In this document: positions 51,319 to 59,937 of the stretch, piece by piece | Layout: each line of letters opens with the position of its first letter | Position numbering within the stretch: position 1 is the first letter of the stretch | Source: Clostridium sp. OS1-26 | Lineage (GTDB): Bacteria > Bacillota > Clostridia > Clostridiales > Clostridiaceae | Length of the DNA: 64,000 nt | NCBI RefSeq assembly: GCF_030915445.1 | Contig: NZ_CP133264.1 | Coordinates: 124,001 to 188,000, forward strand | Reading direction: 5' to 3' | Notes under the pieces: model-generated | The model's database searches: none | Seen by the model: the letters and a program-made list of their open reading frames with translations, nothing else | What the model was told of the DNA's origin: nothing | Made by a program: the position numbers and the translations under genes

Positions 51319-52332
51319 TTATATTTTATGCTTAAATGCTACTATACGAATTTGTTTTGGTTCATAAACTCTATTCCAGTTTAAAGCATCGGCTAATTCT
51401 GCTCTAGAAGGTCCTTCTGTCTTAGCAACACTAGCATTAGTAAATTTAATTCCTCTTGGATGAAGAATCATAGTTTTTCTATTGATTAGATAGTCAACTC
51501 CAGATCCCTTTTTCTTATCTCTATCTGTTTCAGTTGGTACAAATCCTACAGGATTACCATTACCTAATGCTATAGCTCCTTGTCCAAATAAATAAGTTAT
51601 ATAAGTTTGAGTAGCGCTATCGTATGGGCATCCATCATCCACAATAACTCTTTTCTCTTGATAAACATCAAACTCTGGACTATCTGACGGTCTTATTGTT
51701 TGAATTAGATTTTGTTTTTTCAATGCTGATTTAGTAGCACTATGCATCATTACTCCTGTTAAAAGCTCTTGAGCATCTCCTAAAAGTTGTTGAGCATCTA
51801 TAAAAGCACCAGCTGACCATTTAGCAGCATTTCCAGTTCCTCCACTTATATCTAGTAAGTTTCCTGCCATAGAAGTTGAAGCAAATATACCTTTCAATAT
51901 TGAAACAAGTTCTTTTTGCATATCTCTTGTCCAAAATCCAGATACTAATTCTCCTATTGCAGCCATTGGATCTTTACCTGCTAATGCAGCACTCAAATCT
52001 GTTGCACTCCACATTTTAGCTCTTCTTATAATTGCTGCTACATCACTTTTTGAAGTAATTTTAGCTGCTGCTAAATCTGCGTCCTCAATTATTTGTTCTG
52101 ATTCTCCAGTTAAATCCTCAAAGAATGGCATATTAATTAATGGTGAGGCTTGGGATGCTAAAGCATCAAACTCACTATTACTTGTTATAATGCCACTTTG
52201 AACTAATGCACTCTTCTCCATAGTTTTATTAATTACATATGGATTAAATAACTCTGGTACAATTACATCGCTTAGTTTTGTGCCTCCAGTTGAGGCAAAT
52301 AGTTGTAATTTCATCTTTAATTTTGTTCTCAT
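51319..52332 (-). CDS. Major capsid protein
   Basis: 337 aa with the N-terminal MKLQLFASTGGTKLSDVIVP found in clostridial phage coat proteins, and conserved SGFWTRDMQKELVSILKG and MMHSATKSALKKQNLIQTIR. HK97-like fold expected. Strong ribosome site AGGAAAGGTGATATT. Confidence 0.92.
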   Translation of the reverse strand: MRTKLKMKLQLFASTGGTKLSDVIVPELFNPYVINKTMEKSALVQSGIITSNSEFDALASQASPLINMPFFEDLTGESEQIIEDADLAAAKITSKSDVAAIIRRAKMWSATDLSAALAGKDPMAAIGELVSGFWTRDMQKELVSILKGIFASTSMAGNLLDISGGTGNAAKWSAGAFIDAQQLLGDAQELLTGVMMHSATKSALKKQNLIQTIRPSDSPEFDVYQEKRVIVDDGCPYDSATQTYITYLFGQGAIALGNGNPVGFVPTETDRDKKKGSGVDYLINRKTMILHPRGIKFTNASVAKTEGPSRAELADALNWNRVYEPKQIRIVAFKHKI

Positions 52333-52351
52333 AATATCACCTTTCCTTTTC

Positions 52352-52957
52352 TTATATACTTACTCCAGCTTGGGTCATTAGTTGTTTAGCCTGTTCTGGA
52401 TTTTCTTTAAATATTTTTCCTTGGTCTGTTAAATTAAAAGTATCTTTCTTCCAAGGATTATAACCTTGCTGTGGTTTAACTCCATCTACTGGTTTTACAC
52501 CTGCAAATGTAGTCTGCTGCTCTTCTGCAAATAAATAGCTATCGCTCTTCTTTAAGACTTCTAACTGGTCATTAAGACCTATAAGACTTTCACCATCTAA
52601 CTTAACATTCTCTAAATTTAAAAGAGCTTTAATTGCCTTTATGTTTCTCACATTAGCACCTTTTAAAGCTCCTTCTAATGCATAATTAAACTGCATATCA
52701 TCTATTTTCTTTTCGTAATCTTTAACCTTAAGTTCATAACCAGTAACCTTAGTCTGAAGATCCTCATTATCCTTATTGCTCTTCTTTAAATCATTAATAG
52801 TAGTATTAGCAGTTTTAAGCTGCTCATTTAGTGTATCAAATTTATCTTTAGTAACATGCTGTGAACTATCAACTAAATCTACATCTTTATATTTAGTTTT
52901 TAACTCCTCTGGTATTTGAGAATAAGCATCTCCTAGTATTTCACTTAACTTTGGCAT
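52352..52957 (-). CDS. Capsid scaffold protein (GP20-like)
   Basis: 201 aa from MPKLSEILGDAYSQIPEELK. A long coiled coil (about 40-110) and a C-terminal coat-binding end (LTDQGKIFKENPEQAKQLMT) are typical of phage minor structural GP20 scaffolds. Start chosen at 52957, behind AAAGGAAAG; the longer reading runs into a hairpin. Confidence 0.88.
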   Translation of the reverse strand: MPKLSEILGDAYSQIPEELKTKYKDVDLVDSSQHVTKDKFDTLNEQLKTANTTINDLKKSNKDNEDLQTKVTGYELKVKDYEKKIDDMQFNYALEGALKGANVRNIKAIKALLNLENVKLDGESLIGLNDQLEVLKKSDSYLFAEEQQTTFAGVKPVDGVKPQQGYNPWKKDTFNLTDQGKIFKENPEQAKQLMTQAGVSI

Positions 52958-52996
52958 TGTAATCTTTCCTTTCTTTTTCTTATTTTTGTGCATAAT

Positions 52997-53032
52997 AAAA
53001 GCACCTACTATTTTTACTTAGTAAGTGCTTAT
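52997..53032 (-). terminator. Hairpin after the candidate immunity gene (AAGCAC family)
   Basis: AAGCACCTACTA (52999-53010) pairs with TAGTAAGTGCTT (53019-53030) with one wobble. On the minus strand it ends CTTTTATTATG. It separates the immunity-like gene from the scaffold gene. Confidence 0.7.
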
Positions 53033-53295
53033 TAATTAGTTTGATTGTATACTTCATCAATTAATATCTGTATTTTTTCCCATTCCTCATTAGGTTTGTA
53101 ATCTTTATCAAATCCAATTTCTACTTGCTTATCCTGTAAAAAATCATAAAAATCAATCTCTAATTCATCATCCATATCATATTCATAATCATTATTTATT
53201 AATGAAGATACTTTAAGAATTCTATCCTTAAGAATATTATTTTTGTCTAATATAGATATAACATAATTATGCTGTTCTTTACTTAGTTTTATCAT
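53032..53295 (-). CDS. Candidate immunity protein for the MuF C-terminal toxin
   Basis: 87 aa, strongly acidic (YEYDMDDELEIDFYDFLQDK), no membrane segment and no known structural family. It overlaps the 3' end of the MuF gene by 17 bases, then a terminator follows. MuF genes with toxic C-terminal domains are normally followed by a small immunity gene, so this role is inferred from position and charge. Confidence 0.6.
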   Translation of the reverse strand: MIKLSKEQHNYVISILDKNNILKDRILKVSSLINNDYEYDMDDELEIDFYDFLQDKQVEIGFDKDYKPNEEWEKIQILIDEVYNQTN

Positions 53296-54865
53296 CTTCT
53301 ATCCTCCTTTTCAGCCTTTCAGCAAGTTTTGAGCTTGTCGGGTTAGTTTGAATTATGTTTCCTGTTTCAGGATTAATTGAAATCGTAGCTTTTTCGCCAA
53401 TAAACTTTTGACTTTTTCTACCTAAATTATCTGTTTTCACATCTTTTATGTCTAATGGATTTAGCAACGCTTCACTTGCATTTTCAACTGATACACCTAT
53501 TCTTTTTTGTCCATCACCAATAAATCTTTCAATTCCATGGTGACTTAATCCTGATATCTTTATACCATTAGGAGTAGTTATTCCTACGATTTTATCATTT
53601 ACCTCTTTAGATATATTTTTCCACTGTTTCAATGTTGCATCTGGCGATATTCTACTATTAATTTTAGCATCTACAAATGCTTTTATCTCTTGCCATTCAT
53701 TAACATTATTATACTTTAATTCTTGGAACTTATCAAAGGATTTAGGAATATCTTTTCCTAGAACTTCTCTATAATTTTCATGCTGCTTTTTATCACTAGC
53801 TTTATTTTGAAGCTTCTTTTCTGCTATTTCTTCCTTTGAGTTTCCTTTTACATACTTGTTATACCACTGCTCATAATCCATGTTGCCATCAACTTTATAA
53901 GTTTTCCCCTCATAATCTCTGGCAATTCTTTCTTCATCTACAGCATCCGGAAAATAAGCAACTGTAGTTGTTCTACATCTTGGATGAAAAGGCGGAGCAT
54001 TAATTCCTATTTCTTTTTCACTAACTTTAAACACTTTGCCATCCATCCACCTACATATTGTACTGGTTCTTAAATCTAAAGTAGCCAGTATTTCATATTG
54101 TTTTACTACACCACTTCCAATATAGCTATCAAAGGTAGATTTAGAAGTTATATATGCGCTCTCAGTACTCACTAATGTTATTGCTCTGTTTCTAGCTACA
54201 TTCATTCGATCAGCTATTATTTTGCTTGTTTTATCTATAGAATCTCCTCTAATAAGAGCTTGAGTTAAATTAATCTGTAGCTCCATAGCTAACTTTTCTT
54301 TATTGTTCCATATTCTGCTACTATAATTGTCACCATGCCAAGGTTCAGCAACAGCCTTCTCTGTTGAATTTTTGTCTAACTTAGCAAAGTTAACTCCAAT
54401 ACCTAATCCTTTGTGTAATTCATATATGTTTCTATAGTAAGTATCTTCATATATCCCTTTTAAAAGGGCTGTAGCACCTTTTTGTTGTTTAATATACAAA
54501 TCCTCTATGGCACTTTTAATCTGTGTTTGTAAAGCCTGTAATCTTGTTATCCTTACTTTATAAGATACATTATTAAGTTCTTTTTCCCACTGTTGATTTT
54601 TATTGTTTTTGGCTTTTTGAGTAAATTCTTCTAAAGACATTTTAAACTCTTTAAGTTGATTAGAATTTAATAACTGTCTTGCATCAGCTAATGATATTTC
54701 ATTATTCTGTGCGAATCTTGCATAAAAAACTTCTATATCCTTTTGTATGCTGCTTAAAGCCTCTTGATATTCTAATTGCATACTAAACAAGTAATCATCA
54801 GTTTTTTTAAACTGTTTAGCAGCCACTTCCTCAGAACGTTTCTTCCAGTAATCCCTACTTTTCAT
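53279..54865 (-). CDS. MuF / SPP1 gp7 head morphogenesis protein with toxin-like C-terminal domain
   Basis: 528 aa. The MuF domain (about 185-320) has TLVSTESAYITSKSTFDSYI, STICRWMDGKVF and NAPPFHPRCRTTTV. Residues after about 345 are not part of normal gp7: a linker KGNSKEEIAEKKLQNKASDK, then a compact domain with GLSHHGIERFIGDGQKRIGV, SEALLNPLDIKDV, SQKFIGEKATISINPETGNI and IQTNPTSSKLAERLKRR. This pattern (His-x-x-Glu-Arg, beta strands, then GNIIQTNPTS) is that of BECR-fold RNase-like domains seen on temperate phage MuF proteins. The toxic role is inference. Confidence 0.85.
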   Translation of the reverse strand: MKSRDYWKKRSEEVAAKQFKKTDDYLFSMQLEYQEALSSIQKDIEVFYARFAQNNEISLADARQLLNSNQLKEFKMSLEEFTQKAKNNKNQQWEKELNNVSYKVRITRLQALQTQIKSAIEDLYIKQQKGATALLKGIYEDTYYRNIYELHKGLGIGVNFAKLDKNSTEKAVAEPWHGDNYSSRIWNNKEKLAMELQINLTQALIRGDSIDKTSKIIADRMNVARNRAITLVSTESAYITSKSTFDSYIGSGVVKQYEILATLDLRTSTICRWMDGKVFKVSEKEIGINAPPFHPRCRTTTVAYFPDAVDEERIARDYEGKTYKVDGNMDYEQWYNKYVKGNSKEEIAEKKLQNKASDKKQHENYREVLGKDIPKSFDKFQELKYNNVNEWQEIKAFVDAKINSRISPDATLKQWKNISKEVNDKIVGITTPNGIKISGLSHHGIERFIGDGQKRIGVSVENASEALLNPLDIKDVKTDNLGRKSQKFIGEKATISINPETGNIIQTNPTSSKLAERLKRRIEDDKTK

Positions 54866-56315
54866 TTACGTTAACCTCTTTAGTATTCTTATTTTCTAAA
54901 GGGAATGTACCTGGAGGATAAGTCCCTTGATTTTCTTCTTTCTCCTTTTTTATCTTTTCTAATTCATCCTTTGTGGCCCATGGATGATTAGCCACTATAG
55001 TTTCATCACTAATAATTCCAACACTAGACTTACAATTATTAATACTATCTGTTTCATTTGTAAGCATATCCCTATTAAATACAAACTCTACATTCTCATT
55101 AATAAAATCACCTTGTCCAGTATTAATTAAATGCTGATCTACAAACCATAATAGATATTCCAATGAAGCTTGAAATTCTGTCTCAATAATATTACAATCC
55201 ATGTCTAAATCATTGTATAGAAACTTAAGAGCTATACCACTAGGACTGTTACCAAACTTATCTGATTGAGTGTCTACACCTCTTCCAAACTCGTATATAT
55301 CCTTCCTAGTCTGTTCTATATGAGTTTTATAAGCTTCAACATTAATATCTAATGTTTTAGTATCTACTCCTCCATCATCACCAACTTTAACAGCTCTATA
55401 AAGACTCATGTTTCTTCTAAACTCTCCTAGATTAGTTCCATCATAGTTTTTAATTACATATATGGAGTTAGGAAGATCCTCTAAGTTATTACTATTATCT
55501 GATTTTTGCTTATCATAATCATCTACTAAAGACTTTACAAACTTAATTAATGGCTGCTCTTCATCATTATATTTAAAATATACAAAAGGCACTTTAGCCC
55601 AGGTAAATGATTGTTTATTCCCTTTATCATCTACCATACTAAAATGCCCTGTATCTTCTGGAGCTTCAACATCAGGTATCAAAGTTCCATTTTCATTTAC
55701 ATACCTTAATACTTGTTCAGTATCCCAGTATTCAACCTTCTGTACAATTTTCTTTTCTTTGCCATAATAGGTTACAACATTATAAGCTCTAATAATTGCA
55801 TCAAGCTTAGTATGTTCTGAGTCCTTCCAAAGTGGAATTATCTCTTCACTAGGTAATCTTTTAAATCTTAGCTCACCATCTTCATTGTAATAAATTTGTG
55901 CCCAAGCTATCCCTTTATTAATAGCGTCTTTTCCTAGATTCTTAAGTAATTTCATGAAAGACTTATCAAAAATATTATCTAATGCTTTTTTATATGTTTC
56001 ATTGTCAGATTGAATAGAGAAAGACTTTGATAATAAATATCCTACTTTCTGATCCACAAGCTTTCTAACAAAATTATGAACTAATTTGTTATTTGCTAGA
56101 TTCTTTACTTCTTCTAATACTCCACCTTCTCCTATAGCCATCCTCTTGCGATTTAATATATCTGTTTCACCCTCATAATATCTTTGTCCGTCCAACATTA
56201 ATTGCCTTGCTACTGAGCTATTCCATTCTTTAATCTCTTCTTGAATTATTTCCTCTAAGCTCATTACACTATTAACTCCAGAAATTATTGATTTTAAGCT
56301 ATCTACTAAAAACAT
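54855..56315 (-). CDS. Portal protein (SPP1 gp6-like)
   Basis: 486 aa. RYYEGETDILNRKRMAIGEG, NNKLVHNFVRKLVDQKVGYL and SPSGIALKFLYNDLDMDCNI are diagnostic. Dodecameric ring through which DNA enters. C-terminal tail is Lys/Glu-rich. TAGGAGGTGATAAG ahead of the ATG. Confidence 0.94.
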   Translation of the reverse strand: MFLVDSLKSIISGVNSVMSLEEIIQEEIKEWNSSVARQLMLDGQRYYEGETDILNRKRMAIGEGGVLEEVKNLANNKLVHNFVRKLVDQKVGYLLSKSFSIQSDNETYKKALDNIFDKSFMKLLKNLGKDAINKGIAWAQIYYNEDGELRFKRLPSEEIIPLWKDSEHTKLDAIIRAYNVVTYYGKEKKIVQKVEYWDTEQVLRYVNENGTLIPDVEAPEDTGHFSMVDDKGNKQSFTWAKVPFVYFKYNDEEQPLIKFVKSLVDDYDKQKSDNSNNLEDLPNSIYVIKNYDGTNLGEFRRNMSLYRAVKVGDDGGVDTKTLDINVEAYKTHIEQTRKDIYEFGRGVDTQSDKFGNSPSGIALKFLYNDLDMDCNIIETEFQASLEYLLWFVDQHLINTGQGDFINENVEFVFNRDMLTNETDSINNCKSSVGIISDETIVANHPWATKDELEKIKKEKEENQGTYPPGTFPLENKNTKEVNVNEK

Positions 56316-56326
56316 CTTATCACCTC

Positions 56327-57739
56327 CTAGTCAAATGATATTGAAGCATCCTTACCTATCTTTTCAGCAACTCCAGTAGTTGCATCTTGAGCATCATCAT
56401 TTTTGTTCTTACCTTCTCTTTGATATTTAACCATAGCATTATAATACTCTGGCCATCTATCTCTCCAATTAGCAGGATAGTATATATGGTCCATAACCCA
56501 GGTTGCATTAGAAAGTATCCTGGCTTTCTTATTCTTACTTTGATGAAACCATTTAATTTTTGTTTTATTGCTCCCATATGTTTCTCTTAGAATTCTCTCT
56601 ACACTTCTTGCAAAGCCTCTGCCACCATTATTGCTTTCTATATCAGCTATATTTACCCCATTTTCACAAAGCATTTTAGCAGTGCTTGGTTCTGTTACTT
56701 CCATTGGATCCTTTGTATAGTAAACATCTAATACATAGGCTTCTTTATTGTATTCTCCATACGCAATTGCACATAAATAGTCAGTTCCTTCATCTGCAGT
56801 ATCAACATAAGCTTTAATAGATGTAAATAGAGGGTTACCCTTATCATCTCTTGGTATATCTGTATACGTCTTGAAGCTGCTGTATAACCTTCCCTTAAGG
56901 TCTATTGGCTCCTGTTGATAATTAGCACTTGCTATATCCTCACCCATGGCTTTAACTTTATTTTTATAACTTCTATAGCTTAATACTTCTGGGCATAACA
57001 TTTCTTCTTTCTCTATATCAATCAGTGCTTTCATAGATATATGTTTAACTTTTATTCCTTGCTCTTTGTAATATTCTAAAGCTCTACCAGCTAAATCACC
57101 ACTTGCCCATCTTGTCATTATAATAATTATTTTTCCGCCTTCTTCTAAACGTGATAGCATGGTATTAGTAAACCAATCCCAATGTTTCTCAAGTACTGCT
57201 TCATTATAAGCTTCTTCTGCATTTTTAATAAGGTCGTCTATAATCATTAAAGAGCATCCAAAACCAGTTGCAGTTCCTGTAGGTGAAGTTGCTAGATAGT
57301 TATTATATCCACCTTCTAAGGACCATAGGTTCATAGCTCCATCACCACGTTTAATTGCTACTCCAGGAAATACATCACTATAAACTGGCTTATATTTATC
57401 GGCCTTTTCTTCTTGTATAGAATTTCTAACATTCTTAGAAAACATAGTTGATAGAGTTTCATTGTATGAACCTGTCATAATCTTTTTAGATTGATTCTTT
57501 CCTAATACCCACTCAACAAATAAACCTGCTGTTCTAGATTTTCCATGTCTAGGTGGCTCATTAACAATTAATACTTCATCATCACCTTCATAGAATTCCT
57601 GTAGATCATTGCATAAATCAACTAAGTATTTTCTATTAGTTTTATAAAAATCAGGCGCTTTTAAATTACAATAAAAAAAGAACTCACGTCTTGCAAGCTC
57701 TATCTTTGCTCCTAACTGTATTAGCTTTTTATCCATCAT
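56327..57739 (-). CDS. terL: Terminase large subunit
   Basis: About 470 aa. ATPase: Walker A PPRHGKSRT, Walker B LMIIDD, coupling motif. Nuclease: AYVDTADEGTDYLCAIAYGE with metal-binding Asp, IESNNGGRGFARSVERILRE, and NDDAQDATTGVAE at the C-terminus. SPP1/T4-like packaging motor. Start uncertain by a few codons. Confidence 0.95.
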   Translation of the reverse strand: MMDKKLIQLGAKIELARREFFFYCNLKAPDFYKTNRKYLVDLCNDLQEFYEGDDEVLIVNEPPRHGKSRTAGLFVEWVLGKNQSKKIMTGSYNETLSTMFSKNVRNSIQEEKADKYKPVYSDVFPGVAIKRGDGAMNLWSLEGGYNNYLATSPTGTATGFGCSLMIIDDLIKNAEEAYNEAVLEKHWDWFTNTMLSRLEEGGKIIIIMTRWASGDLAGRALEYYKEQGIKVKHISMKALIDIEKEEMLCPEVLSYRSYKNKVKAMGEDIASANYQQEPIDLKGRLYSSFKTYTDIPRDDKGNPLFTSIKAYVDTADEGTDYLCAIAYGEYNKEAYVLDVYYTKDPMEVTEPSTAKMLCENGVNIADIESNNGGRGFARSVERILRETYGSNKTKIKWFHQSKNKKARILSNATWVMDHIYYPANWRDRWPEYYNAMVKYQREGKNKNDDAQDATTGVAEKIGKDASISFD

Positions 57740-58321
57740 CTTCACTAGCTAGTTTTAATAGCTCTTCCTTTGTAAGTCCTTCAAATGGATTATTAACGTT
57801 AACACTGCCAGTATACTCTACTTTATCAGTAAATATTCCTAAGTGCCTACCTAACAGTTCTAAGGCCTTAACCTTATCACATGATTCCACTGCTATTCCA
57901 AACTTAGTTTGTTTAATAACTGCTATAGCTTTCTTTTTATCTTCTGGTAAATCATCTGTAAGAACTAAATCAACATCTCTATAAAAAACTTCTTCCTCAT
58001 CTATCTTATTACCATCTTTATCGAATATAGGCTTCATATAAGATTTTTGAACTACTTTAGCAAAGTCTGAACCCTTTGCAGATGCTATAGCATAAAGCTC
58101 CTTAAGTACAAAGTCCTGAGTGATTTCAGTTCGTTCTTGTCTGTCTTTCATTCGTTTATCAATATATTCTCTAACCTTAACATTTCTTAACATCCTACTA
58201 GCTGCAGCATTAATTGTTTCTTCTTTTTTACAACTAGGATATGCTACCTTATAAGCTCTAGTGGCATTAAGATCCACTAGATATTCATCTACAAATATTT
58301 TTGTTTTGGTGTTAGCTTCAC
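57729..58321 (-). pseudogene. terS: Terminase small subunit, one-base frameshift near the 5' end
   Basis: The GTG at 58321 has AAGGAGGTGGCATT in front and reads KLTPKQK, then breaks in A5 (58298-58302, T5 on plus). An extra A restores KLTPKQKIFVDEYLVDLNAT, the typical TerS N-terminal HTH region, joining VAYPSCKKEETINAAASRML and the rest, giving 197 aa. Without repair only an ATG-less internal frame from about 58277 exists. Same one-base pattern as dxs and spoIIIAF. Confidence 0.85.
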
Positions 58322-58383
58322 AATGCCACCTCCTTCACTTTATCTTTTCTCTAAATGCTATTTGCATTGTTTACTTTTGTAAT

Positions 58384-58413
58384 AAAAAAAGAGCCCTATT
58401 ACAAGCTCTTAAT
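58384..58413 (-). terminator. Terminator of the YjcQ-like gene
   Basis: Stem AAGAGC...GCTCTT with T7 on the minus strand, just past the stop. It stands between this gene and terS. Confidence 0.8.
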
Positions 58414-58419
58414 GTTTTG

Positions 58420-58707
58420 TTATCCTCTTATCATCCTAATATTGGGATCATTTAAAAACCTTATACCTTTTGTTGATACTGTTATCTCACTTCCACCATT
58501 TAGTATAATATATGCATCCCCATTCATCGTTTCAACAACATTAAATTTTTCAAGATATCCAAAATCTTTTAACTCTACCATGAACAATGCCCAGTCTTTT
58601 TCGTTTAATAAATCCTCAAAATCTTTTGGGTTCTTCTTTCCTGATAGTAATCTTGATAAGACTTGTCTGGCAAGTCCTTCTAAATCATCTGTTAAGACTC
58701 TTCTCAT
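58420..58707 (-). CDS. YjcQ family-like protein
   Basis: 95 aa; winged-helix-like: LNEKDWALFMVELKDFGYLE, then ILNGGSEITVSTKGIRFLND. YjcQ-type proteins occur in phages near packaging genes; function unknown. The product starts MRRVLTDDLEGLARQVL, with GGGGGG in front. Confidence 0.7.
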   Translation of the reverse strand: MRRVLTDDLEGLARQVLSRLLSGKKNPKDFEDLLNEKDWALFMVELKDFGYLEKFNVVETMNGDAYIILNGGSEITVSTKGIRFLNDPNIRMIRG

Positions 58708-58829
58708 TATTATCCCCCCTCACACATAATAACTTCTATGCTAAAAGGAGGTTTCCTGCTAAAAGTCGAATGATTTGTATTACTTTGTTGAATATCATAA
58801 CATTTTTTCTATTTATTTCTTAAATTCAC

Positions 58830-58858
58830 TTGACGTACGTCAATAGTTTTGATATAAT
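58830..58858 (+). promoter_or_regulatory. Strong sigma-A promoter with palindromic operator
   Basis: TTGACG (58830-58835), 17-base spacer, TATAAT (58853-58858). The 14-bp perfect palindrome TTGACGTACGTCAA (58830-58843) covers the -35, as expected for repression. It drives the plus-strand microprotein operon. Confidence 0.75.
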
Positions 58859-58881
58859 ATAATTGTAGGGAGGTGATAAAC

Positions 58882-59004
58882 ATGAAAAAGAAGAAGTCGA
58901 AAGGGTCGGATAAAAAAGATATAATCCAGTTGGTAACTGCAATAACGAACTTGATTATAGCTTTGATAAACCTAATAATCTTCATGCTGAGGGCTAACAA
59001 ATAG
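58882..59004 (+). CDS. Microprotein 1: 40 aa, one membrane helix
   Basis: GTAGGGAGGTGATAAAC precedes ATG. A very basic N-terminus (MKKKKSKGSDKK) and one helix (about 14-36, LVTAITNLIIALINLIIFML), so type Nin-Cout insertion is expected. A stem GAGGGCTA...TAGCCCTC overlaps the stop codon. Not seen as family member; layout resembles small membrane toxins or peptide regulators. Confidence 0.7.
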   Translation: MKKKKSKGSDKKDIIQLVTAITNLIIALINLIIFMLRANK

Positions 59005-59073
59005 CCCTCCCCCTTAAAACTTCTTCTTCCTTAATAATATCATAATTAAAATATTATTAAAAGGAGTGTTACT

Positions 59074-59163
59074 ATGAAAAATATTCAAAAGGTAACTCTA
59101 GCAATAATTAGTATAACCATAGTTATTATTTTAATAACATTAGTTCTAACGCTTAGAAAGTAG
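59074..59163 (+). CDS. Microprotein 2: 29 aa, one membrane helix
   Basis: AAAAGGAGTGTTACT precedes ATG. MKNIQKVTLAIISITIVIIL then ITLVLTLRK: almost all helix with Lys/Arg at the ends. Follows microprotein 1 by 69 bp and precedes an HTH gene by 8 bp, so one transcript. Confidence 0.6.
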   Translation: MKNIQKVTLAIISITIVIILITLVLTLRK

Positions 59164-59171
59164 GTGCTTAT

Positions 59172-59372
59172 ATGTTTAGTTTTAATTCTAAAGAAGAGTT
59201 AGCTCAGTTTATTGCTTCGGAGATTGTAGATACTTCAGAAGCAGCCGAACTCCTTCAATGCAGCAGACAAAACCTTGACGATCTTGTCAAAAGAGGTAAG
59301 TTAACCCCTATACGTAGTTTATCTAAAACTAAAATCTTCTTTAAAGAAGACATACTTGCACGTTTAAAATAG
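59172..59372 (+). CDS. Helix-turn-helix protein (excisionase/MerR-like)
   Basis: 66 aa. VDTSEAAELLQCSRQNLDDL then VKRGKLTPIR is an HTH_17-type DNA-binding motif, wing KTKIFFKEDILARL. Such small proteins serve as excisionases or regulators. It may control the operon or the late genes. Ribosome site is weak (GTAGGTGC). A terminator follows. Confidence 0.8.
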   Translation: MFSFNSKEELAQFIASEIVDTSEAAELLQCSRQNLDDLVKRGKLTPIRSLSKTKIFFKEDILARLK

Positions 59373-59399
59373 GGTGGATTGTTTCTACCCTATTTTTTT
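59368..59399. terminator. Terminator between HTH gene and zinc-ribbon gene
   Basis: Stem AATAGGGT...ACCCTATT with T7 on the plus strand. Also stands at the end of the convergent gene. Confidence 0.85.
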
Positions 59400-59616
59400 A
59401 TCTCTGTTCAATAGCTCCACGCCTATTTCTTCTATAGCTTCTTTGCTTCATGCATTCCCTAAGACTGTCAGCAATCTTTTCTTTACCTACTCTCTTGCTG
59501 TTGCAATAAGGACATGTTAGATATCTATCCTTAGCCATTTTATCTACATCTTCTGATAGCAATACAAATTCTAATTTACATGTTCTACATTTATAGCTTG
59601 TATAGATACTTAACAT
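59398..59616 (-). CDS. Zinc-ribbon protein, 72 aa
   Basis: Two Cys pairs (YKCRTCKLEF and LTCPYCNSKR) form a zinc ribbon; the C-terminus is basic (RSYRRNRRGA). Start at 59616 has AGGTGAAGAAT. Likely nucleic-acid-binding phage protein; role unknown. Confidence 0.7.
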   Translation of the reverse strand: MLSIYTSYKCRTCKLEFVLLSEDVDKMAKDRYLTCPYCNSKRVGKEKIADSLRECMKQRSYRRNRRGAIEQR

Positions 59617-59695
59617 ATTCTTCACCTACTTTTAACAATATATAGTATATGTTATTCACACTATCCACAATATGTTGTGTATAACTTTTTGAAAC

Positions 59696-59828
59696 GAAAA
59701 TAAGCACCAGTATTTCTACCAGTGCTTATTTTATATATAATAAAGGGGACTATTATGCATTAAAAGCATTATTTCTTCCTCTAAGCTTTATTAGCTTAGG
59801 ACAATTATTATTATAAATGTCAATTGTT
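59696..59828. repeat. Hairpin repeat AAGCAC family, copy with conserved downstream block
   Basis: AAAATAAGCAC (59697-59707) pairs with GTGCTTATTTT (59722-59732); a second stem CTAAGCT...AGCTTAG (59781-59787, 59793-59799) follows, then GGACAATTATTATTATAAAT and CAATTGTTAC. The same two-part layout recurs at 61224-61360. The 321-bp gap 59617-59937 holds this and the next hairpin only. Confidence 0.65.
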
Positions 59829-59886
59829 ACATCCTTGTGTCATTATTGTAAAATAATCATATACTTCTTTAACAACTTGTAAAAGA

Positions 59887-59916
59887 ATAAGCACCTGGAG
59901 TTAACCAAGTGCCTTA
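59887..59916 (-). terminator. Hairpin (AAGCAC family) after the Ig-like gene
   Basis: GCAC-c-TGG...CCA-a-GTGC with bulges; on the minus strand followed by TTATTCTTTTAC. It lies 21 bp past the stop. Confidence 0.6.
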
Positions 59917-59937
59917 CCTCTTCTATATTGCTTATTT

